Assembly (NCBI GenBank): GCA_030591685.1 | Contig: JAUVAX010000025.1 | Span: 1-37,099, forward strand | From: Pseudobdellovibrionaceae bacterium | GTDB lineage: Bacteria > Bdellovibrionota > Bdellovibrionia > Bdellovibrionales > UBA1609 | DNA: 37,099 nucleotides | Direction: 5' to 3' | In this document: positions 1 through 7,260 of the stretch, piece after piece | Numbering within the stretch: position 1 is the stretch's first letter | How the letters are laid out: each line of letters starts with the position of its first letter | Translations under genes and position numbers: made by a program | The notes under the pieces: generated by a model | The model's input: only the letters and a program-made list of their open reading frames with translations | Told to the model about the DNA's origin: nothing | Database searches by the model: none

Positions 1-121
1 AGTATATAAAGGATTTAAAGTGGTGCATCTACAATTCTACAAGATTTATTCTAACAGACGCCATGGAAACAGAAGGAACGAGTAATATCAAATACCTACA
101 TAAAAAATTTTGTAGTGAAAT

Positions 122-198
<77 letters not shown>

Positions 199-388
199 AC
201 TTAGTAGAAATTGAAGGGCTATTTTTAAGTTTTTTTAAGGCATTAGGCAATAGGTTAATTTAATGAGGGGGGTGTTTGATGCGTTGCGGTTTTTGTGCTG
301 AGCATGTGGCACTGTAAGTCATTTTTGTTAGTTAATAATTCTTTAGAAGTTTGTTAGGTTACGGCACGAATAGATTATGGGAGAGAGT

Positions 389-1648
389 ATGAAAAGTGTC
401 CTAAGTGCTTTATTGGCGTTATTAGCCCCGTTAGCATCTGTAGCCGTGGAGTCAGTACTTGAGCCGACGGCTCAAATGAGAGTGCGGTACCACTATCAAG
501 AGCAGGGTGATGTTTTAACTTCTGATTTTGAACACCAGGGGCGGTTGGGTTTAAAGTTTAGATCTGGGGAGCGGTTTACGTCGCTTTTTGAGTTTATACA
601 TAAATCGAAATGGGGTGAGGGTACAGAAGAGCTACCCTTAGCTGCAGGCACTCAGGTGGGCATACGCAATGATGATAACTCAATTTTAGTACACCAAGCC
701 TACGGGGAGTGGTTGTGGGACGACGATGTGCAGTTTAAATTCGGTCGTCAGGCCATTGAGCTGTCGAAGGGGTTTGTTTTTAGTGAAAACAGTTTTTCAA
801 ACACCCCTTACTCTTTTGACAGTTTGCTGTTTCAATACGACTCTAATTTTGCAGGGGTTAATTTTTGGATGATTCAAAAAAATGATGCCGACCCGGCTAA
901 CGGGATCGGTGACGACCCGGAGAGAACCATCTTATTACTGTCAGTTGAGATTAAGTCCCTACCGGCTTTAATAAAAAAAGCTCACATACATATTGGTCAA
1001 GATAACTCGCAAGAGCTATCAACCCCCCTAAGCCCGTCAAAAGATATTTCTAGATATGGACTGCTATTAGACGGCAGTTACGGCCCCGTTATTTATAACC
1101 TCACCTATGCCGCCGAATCGGGAGAAGAGGTTTTAGCCGCCCAAAACACAACTGTCGCCGCCACGATGGGGGATGTAACATTGGGTTACCAAACAAAAGG
1201 CCTCTGGAAGTTTGCCCTTAAGTTAAACTACCATACCGACACTGGGGACAGTGACAATAACCCGCAAAACATTAAACGTGATCGCTATGACCCTTACTTT
1301 TATGATCAGCATAAGTTTGCAGGTCTTATGGATGCTTTTAAATGGGGCAACTTAACCTATTTTGGCATTAATTTAGACGCCGAACCGCGCGAACAAATGC
1401 ACGTGGGTATTAATTTTTTACAATTCTCTAAAACCATGGCGGCCGATACAACGGTTCATTTTTTTGGGTCAGAGGTCCTAGGTATCACTGAAACAGATTT
1501 AGGCAATGAGATAGAGGTGTATATTGAGCAGCAAATCTCTGAGGGGTTTCATTTTTCAGCGCACATCGGGGTATTACAGTCCCAAAATACAGCACTGTTG
1601 GCGGATGATATCATACAAGGGTTTATGCAGACCCGTTGGAACTTTTAG
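389..1648 (+). CDS. Outer-membrane beta-barrel protein, alginate-export/porin-like
   Basis: The protein has 419 residues. An N-terminal signal peptide (MKSVLSALLALLAPLASVA) is followed by a chain of alternating hydrophobic and polar strands, and the protein ends in aromatic phenylalanine (TRWNF), the usual C-terminal signature of outer-membrane barrels recognised by BamA. Segments such as AYGEWLWDDDVQFKFGRQAIEL and the following long loops resemble the alginate-export (AlgE-like) barrel family, so transport of a polyanion or other small solute is possible, but the substrate cannot be read from sequence. An ATG lies 12 bases further upstream (377), but GGGAGAG at 378-384 is well placed for the ATG at 389, which also gives a cleaner signal peptide. 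It stands alone, 47-55 bases ahead of the next gene pair. Family assignment is moderate; outer-membrane location is the firmer part. Confidence 0.7.
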   Translation: MKSVLSALLALLAPLASVAVESVLEPTAQMRVRYHYQEQGDVLTSDFEHQGRLGLKFRSGERFTSLFEFIHKSKWGEGTEELPLAAGTQVGIRNDDNSILVHQAYGEWLWDDDVQFKFGRQAIELSKGFVFSENSFSNTPYSFDSLLFQYDSNFAGVNFWMIQKNDADPANGIGDDPERTILLLSVEIKSLPALIKKAHIHIGQDNSQELSTPLSPSKDISRYGLLLDGSYGPVIYNLTYAAESGEEVLAAQNTTVAATMGDVTLGYQTKGLWKFALKLNYHTDTGDSDNNPQNIKRDRYDPYFYDQHKFAGLMDAFKWGNLTYFGINLDAEPREQMHVGINFLQFSKTMAADTTVHFFGSEVLGITETDLGNEIEVYIEQQISEGFHFSAHIGVLQSQNTALLADDIIQGFMQTRWNF

Positions 1649-1703
1649 TATCTAAGTCAGCCGACTTGAACTATAATTTTAAAAAACGTTAAGGGTGATT
1701 TTA

Positions 1704-2213
1704 GTGTTAAAGAGCTTTATTATTTTAATGTGTGTTATTTTTATAGCCCCAGAGGCTTCTCAGGCCCGAAGGCGAAAAATAATAGTTAAAGGGGCCTTAA
1801 AGGTCGAGCTTAATAATTTGCTTAGGTCTAGTAGCGAGCTTCATACGGGCCTGTACAAACAAGACGAGCCCTTGATAGCTACTCAACTACAAAAAGTATT
1901 AAGTAATTTAAAAAAAACATCTTTAAGAACATTTATGGCCGAGGGTCAAAGACCTCATATAGATAAAATGCTAGAGGCGTCGCAAATAAATATTGAAACG
2001 GCACAAATGCAAAGTGGCGATAAAAGGCGAGAGAGCCTCAAACAAGCTTTTAGGCAACTGGTGCAAATTGCTAAAATTTATAAGTTAGATAGATATAGGG
2101 TGTTCTTTTGTCCGAAAGACAAAAGCGTATGGATCCAAAAATCACGTAAGCCGCAAAATCCGATTCACCCCGTTAAATATGGTAAATGTGGGCGCTTAGT
2201 TGAGAGAACATGA
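1704..2213 (+). CDS. Secreted helical protein with a DUF3347-like C-terminus
   Basis: The protein has 169 residues. The N-terminus is a signal peptide or anchor (MLKSFIILMCVIFIAPEASQA) followed by basic RRRK. The rest is mostly helical, and the last 45 residues read ..VFFCPKDKSVWIQ.. then NPIHPVKYGKCG. The order 'CP...W...NP...G..CG' recalls the end of DUF3347, a putative metal-binding helical domain found alone or at the C-terminus of CusB-type efflux proteins; the two cysteines could be ligands. This similarity is from memory of the pattern, not a search. GTG at 1704 is chosen because AAGGGTGA (1691-1698) sits 5-6 bases ahead; a GTG at 1695 lies inside that Shine-Dalgarno. The stop overlaps the next start (ATGA, 2210-2213), so the two are co-translated. 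Confidence 0.6.
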   Translation: MLKSFIILMCVIFIAPEASQARRRKIIVKGALKVELNNLLRSSSELHTGLYKQDEPLIATQLQKVLSNLKKTSLRTFMAEGQRPHIDKMLEASQINIETAQMQSGDKRRESLKQAFRQLVQIAKIYKLDRYRVFFCPKDKSVWIQKSRKPQNPIHPVKYGKCGRLVERT

Positions 2214-2824
2214 ACTCGTTTTTTCGCACCCTTTCAAAAACAACACTCGCTATGATCATTATCGCGGGGGGTATATTTTTACTTATACTTATTGACCCAC
2301 CCCATACCCTCTGTGACACCCAGGTGAGTGAGTTCAAAAAAAAGCAAAAAACTTTTTTAATCTCGGGGGATAAAAAGATTTTAAATAAAAAAACACCTCC
2401 AAGTATTGATAAGCTGATTAAATCTTGTGTTGAGAACAATAGCCCCGGCGGGTGTTTAGAGTACTTTTACAAGCTTAAAACCATGTTAAGAGACTTTAAT
2501 AACGTGTCGTCTGAGTGTTCAGCCAAGGTGGGGTCAATAAAGCCGTTTAAAACGGCCCTTTGGGACGCTCTTGAGCTTCTTGTTCGCTCCGGCTGGGGCA
2601 AGGTGCCGCCCGCTGTGGCCAGTGAAAAACGCGGATGGCTCTCGTATTCGGATGTACGCCTTTACTGTAAGCTCAAAAACACGGTTCAAAAAAACTACGG
2701 TAAAGATCGCTGGACTAAGTTTAGAGAGCGCCTGTTAAAAAGTTTGCCTAAAGCCGATGCCATGGAGAGAGAGAGGGTGTGGAGTTTAGTGATCCTCTCT
2801 GTAAACTGTTCAAAGTACCTCTAA
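2210..2824 (+). CDS. Membrane-anchored or secreted protein of unknown function
   Basis: The protein has 204 residues and I do not recognise it. One hydrophobic segment near residues 11-28 (TTLAMIIIAGGIFLLILI) looks like an uncleaved anchor or a signal peptide. The remainder is a soluble, basic domain with about seven cysteines (for example ..LCDTQ.., ..KSCVEN.., GGCLEYF, SSECSAK, RLYCKLK, VNCSKYL), compatible with disulfides in the periplasm. A Trp-rich middle (ALWDALELLVRSGWG) is followed by a helical C-terminus. It overlaps the preceding gene by four bases, which suggests the two products work in the same compartment. A strong hairpin follows at 2881-2912. Confidence 0.6.
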   Translation: MNSFFRTLSKTTLAMIIIAGGIFLLILIDPPHTLCDTQVSEFKKKQKTFLISGDKKILNKKTPPSIDKLIKSCVENNSPGGCLEYFYKLKTMLRDFNNVSSECSAKVGSIKPFKTALWDALELLVRSGWGKVPPAVASEKRGWLSYSDVRLYCKLKNTVQKNYGKDRWTKFRERLLKSLPKADAMERERVWSLVILSVNCSKYL

Positions 2825-2880
2825 AGAGATCAAGTATTCTAATAAATTGATATTTTAAGTAAAGAGCGAGCAAAAAAACA

Positions 2881-2912
2881 AAATAAGCGGCCGAATATGC
2901 CGCTTATTTTTT
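2881..2912. terminator. Bidirectional intrinsic terminator
   Basis: A perfect 11-bp stem (2881-2891 with 2899-2909) with a 7-base loop is followed by T's on the plus strand and, read on the minus strand, by a T-rich tract (complement of 2866-2883). It lies between the convergent ends of the plus-strand gene ending at 2824 and rpsR on the minus strand, so it can serve both. Confidence 0.85.
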
Positions 2913-2943
2913 AAAGCTCTTAAATTTTGAATGAATAAAAGCC

Positions 2944-3216
2944 TTAAAGTTCAAAAGGCTTTGGAGAAATAGGCACCGGGAACGAAAACCCATCATAGGC
3001 CTCAGAGCCTGTTGGCAATAAAGCTAAGTTTCGTGCAATTTTTACCTGAGCGGCCACTTTTCGCTGCTGCGCGTTGCTAACTTTGCTGATTCTTTGTGGG
3101 ACTATTTTGCCACCCTCCATTATAAACCTAAACAAGGTTGATGGGTCCTTATAGTCAAACTGAAATTCGTTAGGGTATTCAGGGCGAAACTTTGTTTTTC
3201 TGTTTTTTTTAAGCAT
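2944..3216 (-). CDS. rpsR: Small ribosomal subunit protein bS18
   Basis: The protein has 90 residues and binds 16S rRNA on the platform of the 30S subunit next to bS6. The family core is clear: FDYKDPSTLFRFI, then GGKIVPQRIS, then the helix QQRKVAAQVKIARNLALLP. No cysteines are present, so this is the zinc-free form. An extension of about 20 residues follows the usual LLP end. AAAGGTG lies about 6 bases before the ATG. In many bacteria rpsR sits between rpsF and rplI; here it is alone on the minus strand, divergent from rpmB-rplX. That raises the question of a second, canonical copy elsewhere. Confidence 0.93.
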   Translation of the reverse strand: MLKKNRKTKFRPEYPNEFQFDYKDPSTLFRFIMEGGKIVPQRISKVSNAQQRKVAAQVKIARNLALLPTGSEAYDGFSFPVPISPKPFEL

Positions 3217-3361
3217 ATATACACCTTTAAGCGTTTGTTTTTACCATGGTTTTTTAAGTAGATTTCAGACTTTGTTAAACTAAAAGGCCCAAGAGCTCAT
3301 TAGTTTAAGTTAAAAAAGTGGTCCAAAACCGGTAAGTTCACTTATATACGATAAAAATGGG

Positions 3362-3391
3362 TTGCCAACAAGGGTATTTTTCTCGTATAGA
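3362..3391 (+). promoter_or_regulatory. Candidate sigma-70-type promoter of rpmB-rplX
   Basis: TTGCCA (3362-3367) and TATAGA (3386-3391) are separated by 18 bases. Predicted transcription start is near 3398, giving a leader of roughly 33 bases to the rpmB ATG, with AGGAG at 3420-3424. Position and spacing are good; the hexamers match four or five of six consensus bases. Prediction only. Confidence 0.45.
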
Positions 3392-3430
3392 TACTTTTTC
3401 GTAATGTGCTTCAAGTATAAGGAGAAAGCA

Positions 3431-3718
3431 ATGCCTCGTTGTGAGCTGTCAGGCAAAGGCCCTGTTGTTAAAAATTTAGTGAGTCACTCGAATATTAAAA
3501 CCAAATCAGTGGCTCAACCGAACATCCAACAAAAACAAATGTTTTCTCAGTCGCTGGGCGAAAACGTGAGTTTAAAACTAGCTACCAGTACAATTAGAAA
3601 CATCGAGCATAAGGGTGGGTTTGACCCTTACATTTTAAAGCAAGATGACAAAAACTTATCAAAACGTGCTTTGCTTGTTAAAAAGCGTATTAAAAGAAAG
3701 CTTAATTTAAAAGGATAA
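3431..3718 (+). CDS. rpmB: Large ribosomal subunit protein bL28
   Basis: The protein has 95 residues and is part of the 50S subunit near the exit-tRNA region. It starts MPRCELSGKGPVV with the SHS and N-rich stretch typical of L28 (CxxxGK..., SHSNIKTK, PNIQQKQ), followed by VSLKLATSTIRNIEHKGG. Only Cys4 of the possible zinc-ribbon cysteines is present, so the protein is the zinc-independent type. A long basic C-terminal tail (KRALLVKKRIKRKLNLKG) extends beyond the family's compact core. The start at 3431 is set by AGGAG at 3420-3424. It lies 6 bases ahead of the L24-type gene. Confidence 0.9.
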   Translation: MPRCELSGKGPVVKNLVSHSNIKTKSVAQPNIQQKQMFSQSLGENVSLKLATSTIRNIEHKGGFDPYILKQDDKNLSKRALLVKKRIKRKLNLKG

Positions 3719-3724
3719 ATAGTA

Positions 3725-3982
3725 ATGGCCAAATTAAATGTTAAAAATGGAGATACTGTTCAAGTTGTTGCCGGAGCTGATAAGGGTAAAAAGGGCGTTG
3801 TTCTTTCTATCGACAGCAACAAGCTAAGAATAAGAGTACAGGGTGTGCGTATGAAGACCCATTTTACTCAAGAGGGCCTTGTTGAAAAAGAAGGTTTTAT
3901 TGATTACTCTAATATAAAATTTGTATCAGCAGGGGTAAAGGCGAAGCCTCAGGCTAAGGCTAAGGCTAAATCAGCTAAATAA
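3725..3982 (+). CDS. rplX: Ribosomal protein uL24-type KOW protein, short form
   Basis: The protein has 85 residues. The KOW motif is obvious (KNGDTVQVVAGADKGKKGVV, residues 7-26), followed by VQGVRMKTHF and GLVEKEGFIDYSNIKFV, the second part of the L24 fold. Usual bacterial L24 is about 100-105 residues and ends with a GxxxRVGFR-like segment; here that end is replaced by an Ala/Lys repeat tail (KAKPQAKAKAKSAK). L24 normally sits in the spc operon between L14 and L5, so this copy beside rpmB is displaced. It may be the only L24 of the genome or a second, divergent paralogue. L24 is an early assembly initiator protein of the 50S subunit. Confidence 0.8.
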   Translation: MAKLNVKNGDTVQVVAGADKGKKGVVLSIDSNKLRIRVQGVRMKTHFTQEGLVEKEGFIDYSNIKFVSAGVKAKPQAKAKAKSAK

Positions 3983-4025
3983 AGGTCTCATCTTTTTTTT
4001 GGGGCTTTTTGCTTAAATAAAAAAT

Positions 4026-4050
4026 ACACCCCTTAGAGGGTGTTTTTTTT
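4026..4050 (+). terminator. Intrinsic terminator after rplX
   Basis: ACACCC (4026-4031) pairs with GGGTGT (4038-4043) around a 6-base loop, followed by a run of T's to 4050. It closes the rpmB-rplX unit. Confidence 0.8.
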
Positions 4051-4102
4051 ACGGACTTAGGTCATATTTGTATCTCCTTAATCCCTTTGTTATTATGTGT
4101 CT

Positions 4103-4417
4103 ATGAAGCAATCACTAGTATTTATATTTTTTCTCTCCAGTACTGCGTGGGCTGTTGATGACTCTGTATTGAGTCAGTTGCCTAAGATGTCGATTTGTAA
4201 AATCAAAAAAATAGTAAGAACTTTGCGTGTGGTCGCTAACGAAGCTAAAGAGTGTGAAACTTACTACACTAAACTGGGCAAAGAGAGGTCTGTAGGGACC
4301 GCAGCTACAAATAAGGGCTGTTTAAGATTTTATGAAAACATTAAAAGTAACCTTGGCGAAGCGGGCTGGAAGTGTCGGGAGCTCGCCTCAGTGAGCTACT
4401 CTAAGGCAAAGGACTAA
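4103..4417 (+). CDS. Small secreted four-cysteine protein, unknown function
   Basis: The protein has 104 residues. The signal peptide MKQSLVFIFFLSSTAWA ends in a good AxA-like cleavage site before VDD. The mature part of about 87 residues is basic with four spaced cysteines (SICKIKK, KECETYY, KGCLRFY, WKCREL), enough for two disulfides in the periplasm. I do not recognise a family. ATG at 4103 is preferred over GTG at 4097 because it starts the signal peptide directly; no strong Shine-Dalgarno is visible. Its TAA overlaps the next ATG by one base (TAATG), so it heads a four-gene run. Confidence 0.6.
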   Translation: MKQSLVFIFFLSSTAWAVDDSVLSQLPKMSICKIKKIVRTLRVVANEAKECETYYTKLGKERSVGTAATNKGCLRFYENIKSNLGEAGWKCRELASVSYSKAKD

Positions 4418-5247
4418 TGCCAACCTCAGGTGATTTAAAAGTAGCCATTATTCAAATGTGTTCGGTGGATGACTTAAGTATAAATATAAAAAACATTACA
4501 AAGCTTCTTTCTCAAACCCCAGAGGGGGCTGACTTAGTTTTGCTCCCTGAAAACTGCACCTATATTCGCATAAACCCTCATGAGCCCCCTGAAAAGGGCT
4601 TTATACCAATAACTCATAAAGTATTTAATGAGCTACAGGCCATTGTAGATAAAAAAGGGTTTTGTTTGCATATGGGCGGGGTACCTATTTTGTTAGAGGG
4701 GGCCTCGTATAATGCAAGCCTTTGGCTGCAGCCTAAAAAGGCCCTAGAGGTGGTGTATAAAAAAATACATTTATTTGACGTTAACGTTCAAGGTCAAAAA
4801 ATAACTGAGTCAAAAATTTATACCCCCGGCAAGGCCCCTGCTGTTATTAAGTTAAAGGGTTGGAGCTTGGGTTTAAGCATTTGTTATGATTTAAGGTTCT
4901 CAGAGTTATATTTACACTATGCAAAAGCGCATGTAGACGCTGTACTTGTCCCGGCAGCTTTTTTAGTGGCTACAGGTCGAGCTCACTGGCACACGCTATT
5001 AAGGGCCCGGGCTATTGAGGGTCAGTTTTATGTGTTAGCAGCAGCTCAGTGTGGTGAGCACGTGTCTCAGCAGGCAGGGGGGCTGAAAAGATCTTCTTAC
5101 GGTCACTCTTTAGCCGTTGACCCTTGGGGCGAAATTCTTGTAGATTTAGCCAATAACGCCTTTGGTGTTCAGTGTGTGGAGCTTTCAAAAAACAACATCA
5201 GTACAGTAAGAGGGCAAATCCCCATGTCTAACCACCGGCGATTATAG
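4417..5247 (+). CDS. Nitrilase-superfamily amidase, Nit1-like (deaminated glutathione amidase type)
   Basis: The protein has 276 residues, the normal length for the family. The catalytic Glu-Lys-Cys triad is readable: Glu45 in LLPEN, Lys116 in YKKIHLFD and Cys156 in SICYDLRFSEL. The C-terminal half (HTLLRARAIEGQFYVLAAAQ, SYGHSLAVDPWGEI, then NHRR at the end) matches Nit1-type enzymes very well. These hydrolyse deaminated glutathione, a side product of transaminases, back to useful products; related omega-amidases act on 2-oxo-acid amides. It is a cytoplasmic metabolite-repair enzyme by family. Start is fixed by the TAATG overlap with the upstream gene. The exact substrate remains inference. 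Confidence 0.85.
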   Translation: MPTSGDLKVAIIQMCSVDDLSINIKNITKLLSQTPEGADLVLLPENCTYIRINPHEPPEKGFIPITHKVFNELQAIVDKKGFCLHMGGVPILLEGASYNASLWLQPKKALEVVYKKIHLFDVNVQGQKITESKIYTPGKAPAVIKLKGWSLGLSICYDLRFSELYLHYAKAHVDAVLVPAAFLVATGRAHWHTLLRARAIEGQFYVLAAAQCGEHVSQQAGGLKRSSYGHSLAVDPWGEILVDLANNAFGVQCVELSKNNISTVRGQIPMSNHRRL

Positions 5248-5266
5248 TAAAAAGAAAGAGGTTTAT

Positions 5267-5575
5267 ATGCAGACATTTTTAATAATTATAGTTTTTATGT
5301 TTACAGCGAGCAGCTGGGCTCAAAGTGAGTTGAGTGTCGGCAATACCGAGAGTGCCCCTGTTGTTATTGATGATGAGTACGACCCTAATATTGCAAAAAA
5401 TAAAACCTACCTTGGTGGTGTTGACGAGGAGGACTTAAGAGTTCAAAAAGACCTTAAAATCCCCTATCGAACAATTAGTTTACGTTACGTCCAAAAAGAG
5501 GTTTATAAAGAGGTTTTAAAAGAGGCCAGTGACGTCGATAAAGAGCAAAAAGCCTCAGCAGAGATAGAGCCTTAA
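5267..5575 (+). CDS. Small acidic secreted protein, unknown function
   Basis: The protein has 102 residues. The signal peptide MQTFLIIIVFMFTASSWAQ is followed by an acidic, probably poorly structured mature part rich in Asp, Glu and Lys (VIDDEYDPNIAKN, GGVDEEDLRVQKDL) with a repeated KEVYKEVLKEA stretch that may form a helix. No cysteines and no known family. AAAGAAAGAGG lies just before the ATG. The stop overlaps the methyltransferase start by one base, so it is translated with it, although a secreted protein and an rRNA methyltransferase have no obvious functional link. Confidence 0.6.
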   Translation: MQTFLIIIVFMFTASSWAQSELSVGNTESAPVVIDDEYDPNIAKNKTYLGGVDEEDLRVQKDLKIPYRTISLRYVQKEVYKEVLKEASDVDKEQKASAEIEP

Positions 5576-6702
5576 TGGCAAAGTTCATCGCCCTCACTTC
5601 AACAGGCCTACTGCCCGCACTTGAAGAAGAGATAAAAATATTAGAGCTCCCCCGAACCCGTACCCAAGGTAATGGTGTTTGGTTTGAAGGCAGCTGGAAG
5701 CATTGCTACCAGGCTAATTTACACCTACGATCGGCAACGCGCGTACTATTACCCATTTTAGATTTTCACGCCTATAAGCCCGAAGAGCTGTACAACAACA
5801 TATTAAAACACGACTTTACAAAGTACATAACTACAGAGCAAACCATTGCCGTAGAGGCTCATGGGCAAAACCATCAGTTTAATGATCAAAGGTTTATTGC
5901 TTTAAAAGTTAAAGACGCCATCGTCGATCAGTTTAGGGATAAGTTTGGCAAAAGGCCCGATGTCGATGGGAAAAACCCGGACTTACTTGTTGTTGTTCGG
6001 TTATTTAAGGGTTGTTTTTCAGTGAGCATCGATACCTCTGGCTTTAGTTTAACAAAACGTGGGTATAGAGAGCAAACTGTCGAGGCACCAATAAGAGAGC
6101 ACATCGCTGCATCACTTTTAACTTATGCGCAGTGGAGCCCCGAAGAGCCCCTTTTAGACCCCATGTGTGGGTCCGGCACTTTTTTAATTGAGGCCGCCTT
6201 AAAGGCTAAACATATTCCGCCGACTCAGTATAAACAGACGTTTGCTTTTGAAAAATTTAAAACTTTTCAGCCAGATATTTGGGCCGAGGTTCTTAAAGAG
6301 GCTCATGACAAGGAGCAGTCCCCTCCGTTAGAGCTTTATGGTTTTGATAACAATCAGTCCGCAATTCGTGCCGCCACCGAAAACGCAAAAGCCGCAAAAG
6401 TTCGTGAGCTTATAAATTTTAAGCCTCAAAACTTAACAGACCTTTCGGGCAAAAACTTTAATAAGCCAGGCCTTATTATTGTTAACCCCCCTTATGGGGA
6501 GCGACTCGGGGAGCTCGAAAAGCTAAAAGTTTTATACAGTGAGTTTGCGAGTATTTTAAAAAAAGACTTTAAGGGTTGGCGTTTAGGGTTTTTGTCAGGC
6601 CATGCCGAGTTGAGTGCTGCCTTAGGGTTAAAGGCTCACCGAAAGTGGCCTTTAATGAATAGTAAGCTTGAGTGCAAGTTTTTGCTCTACGAAATTCGTT
6701 AA
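5575..6702 (+). CDS. THUMP-domain SAM-dependent rRNA methyltransferase, RlmL-like
   Basis: The protein has 375 residues. Residues 1 to about 165 contain a ferredoxin-like/THUMP RNA-binding part ending in SVSIDTSGFSLTKRGYREQ, a hallmark of the RlmL/YpsC group. The Rossmann methyltransferase domain has the SAM-binding motif DPMCGSGT (195-202) and the catalytic NPPYGER (304-310), the N6/N2-methyltransferase type. E. coli RlmL makes m2G2445 in 23S rRNA; the second RlmK domain of that fusion is absent here, as in most single-domain relatives. Last gene of the 4103-6702 run; start fixed by the TAATG overlap. Target nucleotide is inferred from family. Confidence 0.88.
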   Translation: MAKFIALTSTGLLPALEEEIKILELPRTRTQGNGVWFEGSWKHCYQANLHLRSATRVLLPILDFHAYKPEELYNNILKHDFTKYITTEQTIAVEAHGQNHQFNDQRFIALKVKDAIVDQFRDKFGKRPDVDGKNPDLLVVVRLFKGCFSVSIDTSGFSLTKRGYREQTVEAPIREHIAASLLTYAQWSPEEPLLDPMCGSGTFLIEAALKAKHIPPTQYKQTFAFEKFKTFQPDIWAEVLKEAHDKEQSPPLELYGFDNNQSAIRAATENAKAAKVRELINFKPQNLTDLSGKNFNKPGLIIVNPPYGERLGELEKLKVLYSEFASILKKDFKGWRLGFLSGHAELSAALGLKAHRKWPLMNSKLECKFLLYEIR

Positions 6703-6723
6703 TATTTTTTATGATTTTTATTT

Positions 6724-7086
6724 TTAAAAGGGTTTAAATATGGCGAAGCCTGCCGATAGAACCCCTAAAACTAAACACACCACTAATAAATAGTGAGCTC
6801 TTTGAGAGCACTTATAGATAAAGGCTGTAATGCCGCCTAAACAAACCCAAATTATAAGTTTTGGCCATATCCAGGCAGGGAACCCTTCAAGGTTTAATCG
6901 AGCTAAAAGCCCAAACCCAGAAACCAAAACCACAATTAAACCAACGCCATGAGTCAGAGAGGACCATTTTTTGCCGCTATACTTTTTGCCACTATTTAAG
7001 CACTGGCTCATGAGAGCGCCGCCTAAACCCAAAAAAATGGCTAAAATGCCAGCAATATGTAGTAGCTTGTAGAGTTCATATGACAT
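6724..7086 (-). CDS. Small four-helix inner-membrane protein, unknown function
   Basis: The protein has 120 residues and four evident transmembrane helices: LLHIAGILAIFLGLGGALM, THGVGLIVVLVSGFGLLA, WPKLIIWVCLGGITAFIY and LLVVCLVLGVLSAGFAIF. Two helix histidines (LHIAG; THGVG) and the overall layout recall SirB/CopD-type small membrane proteins, but I cannot assign a family. ATG at 7086 is chosen because AAAGGAG precedes it at the right distance; an ATG 30 bases upstream has no such site. It is alone on the minus strand, divergent from hppA. Confidence 0.65.
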   Translation of the reverse strand: MSYELYKLLHIAGILAIFLGLGGALMSQCLNSGKKYSGKKWSSLTHGVGLIVVLVSGFGLLARLNLEGFPAWIWPKLIIWVCLGGITAFIYKCSQRAHYLLVVCLVLGVLSAGFAIFKPF

Positions 7087-7260
7087 TTTCTTTGGCTCCT
7101 TTAAAAAGTAAATCAATTGCAGACATAAAGTTAATAGTTCATCAGGTCAAGGTTTACAAAAAAGTAAAGAAAACCGTTGATGTAGAGCGCCAAGTGTAGT
7201 TATTTCTTAGCACTTAAATCAGTAAATAATTTACGGACCTAATCATAAGGAGATAAGTGC

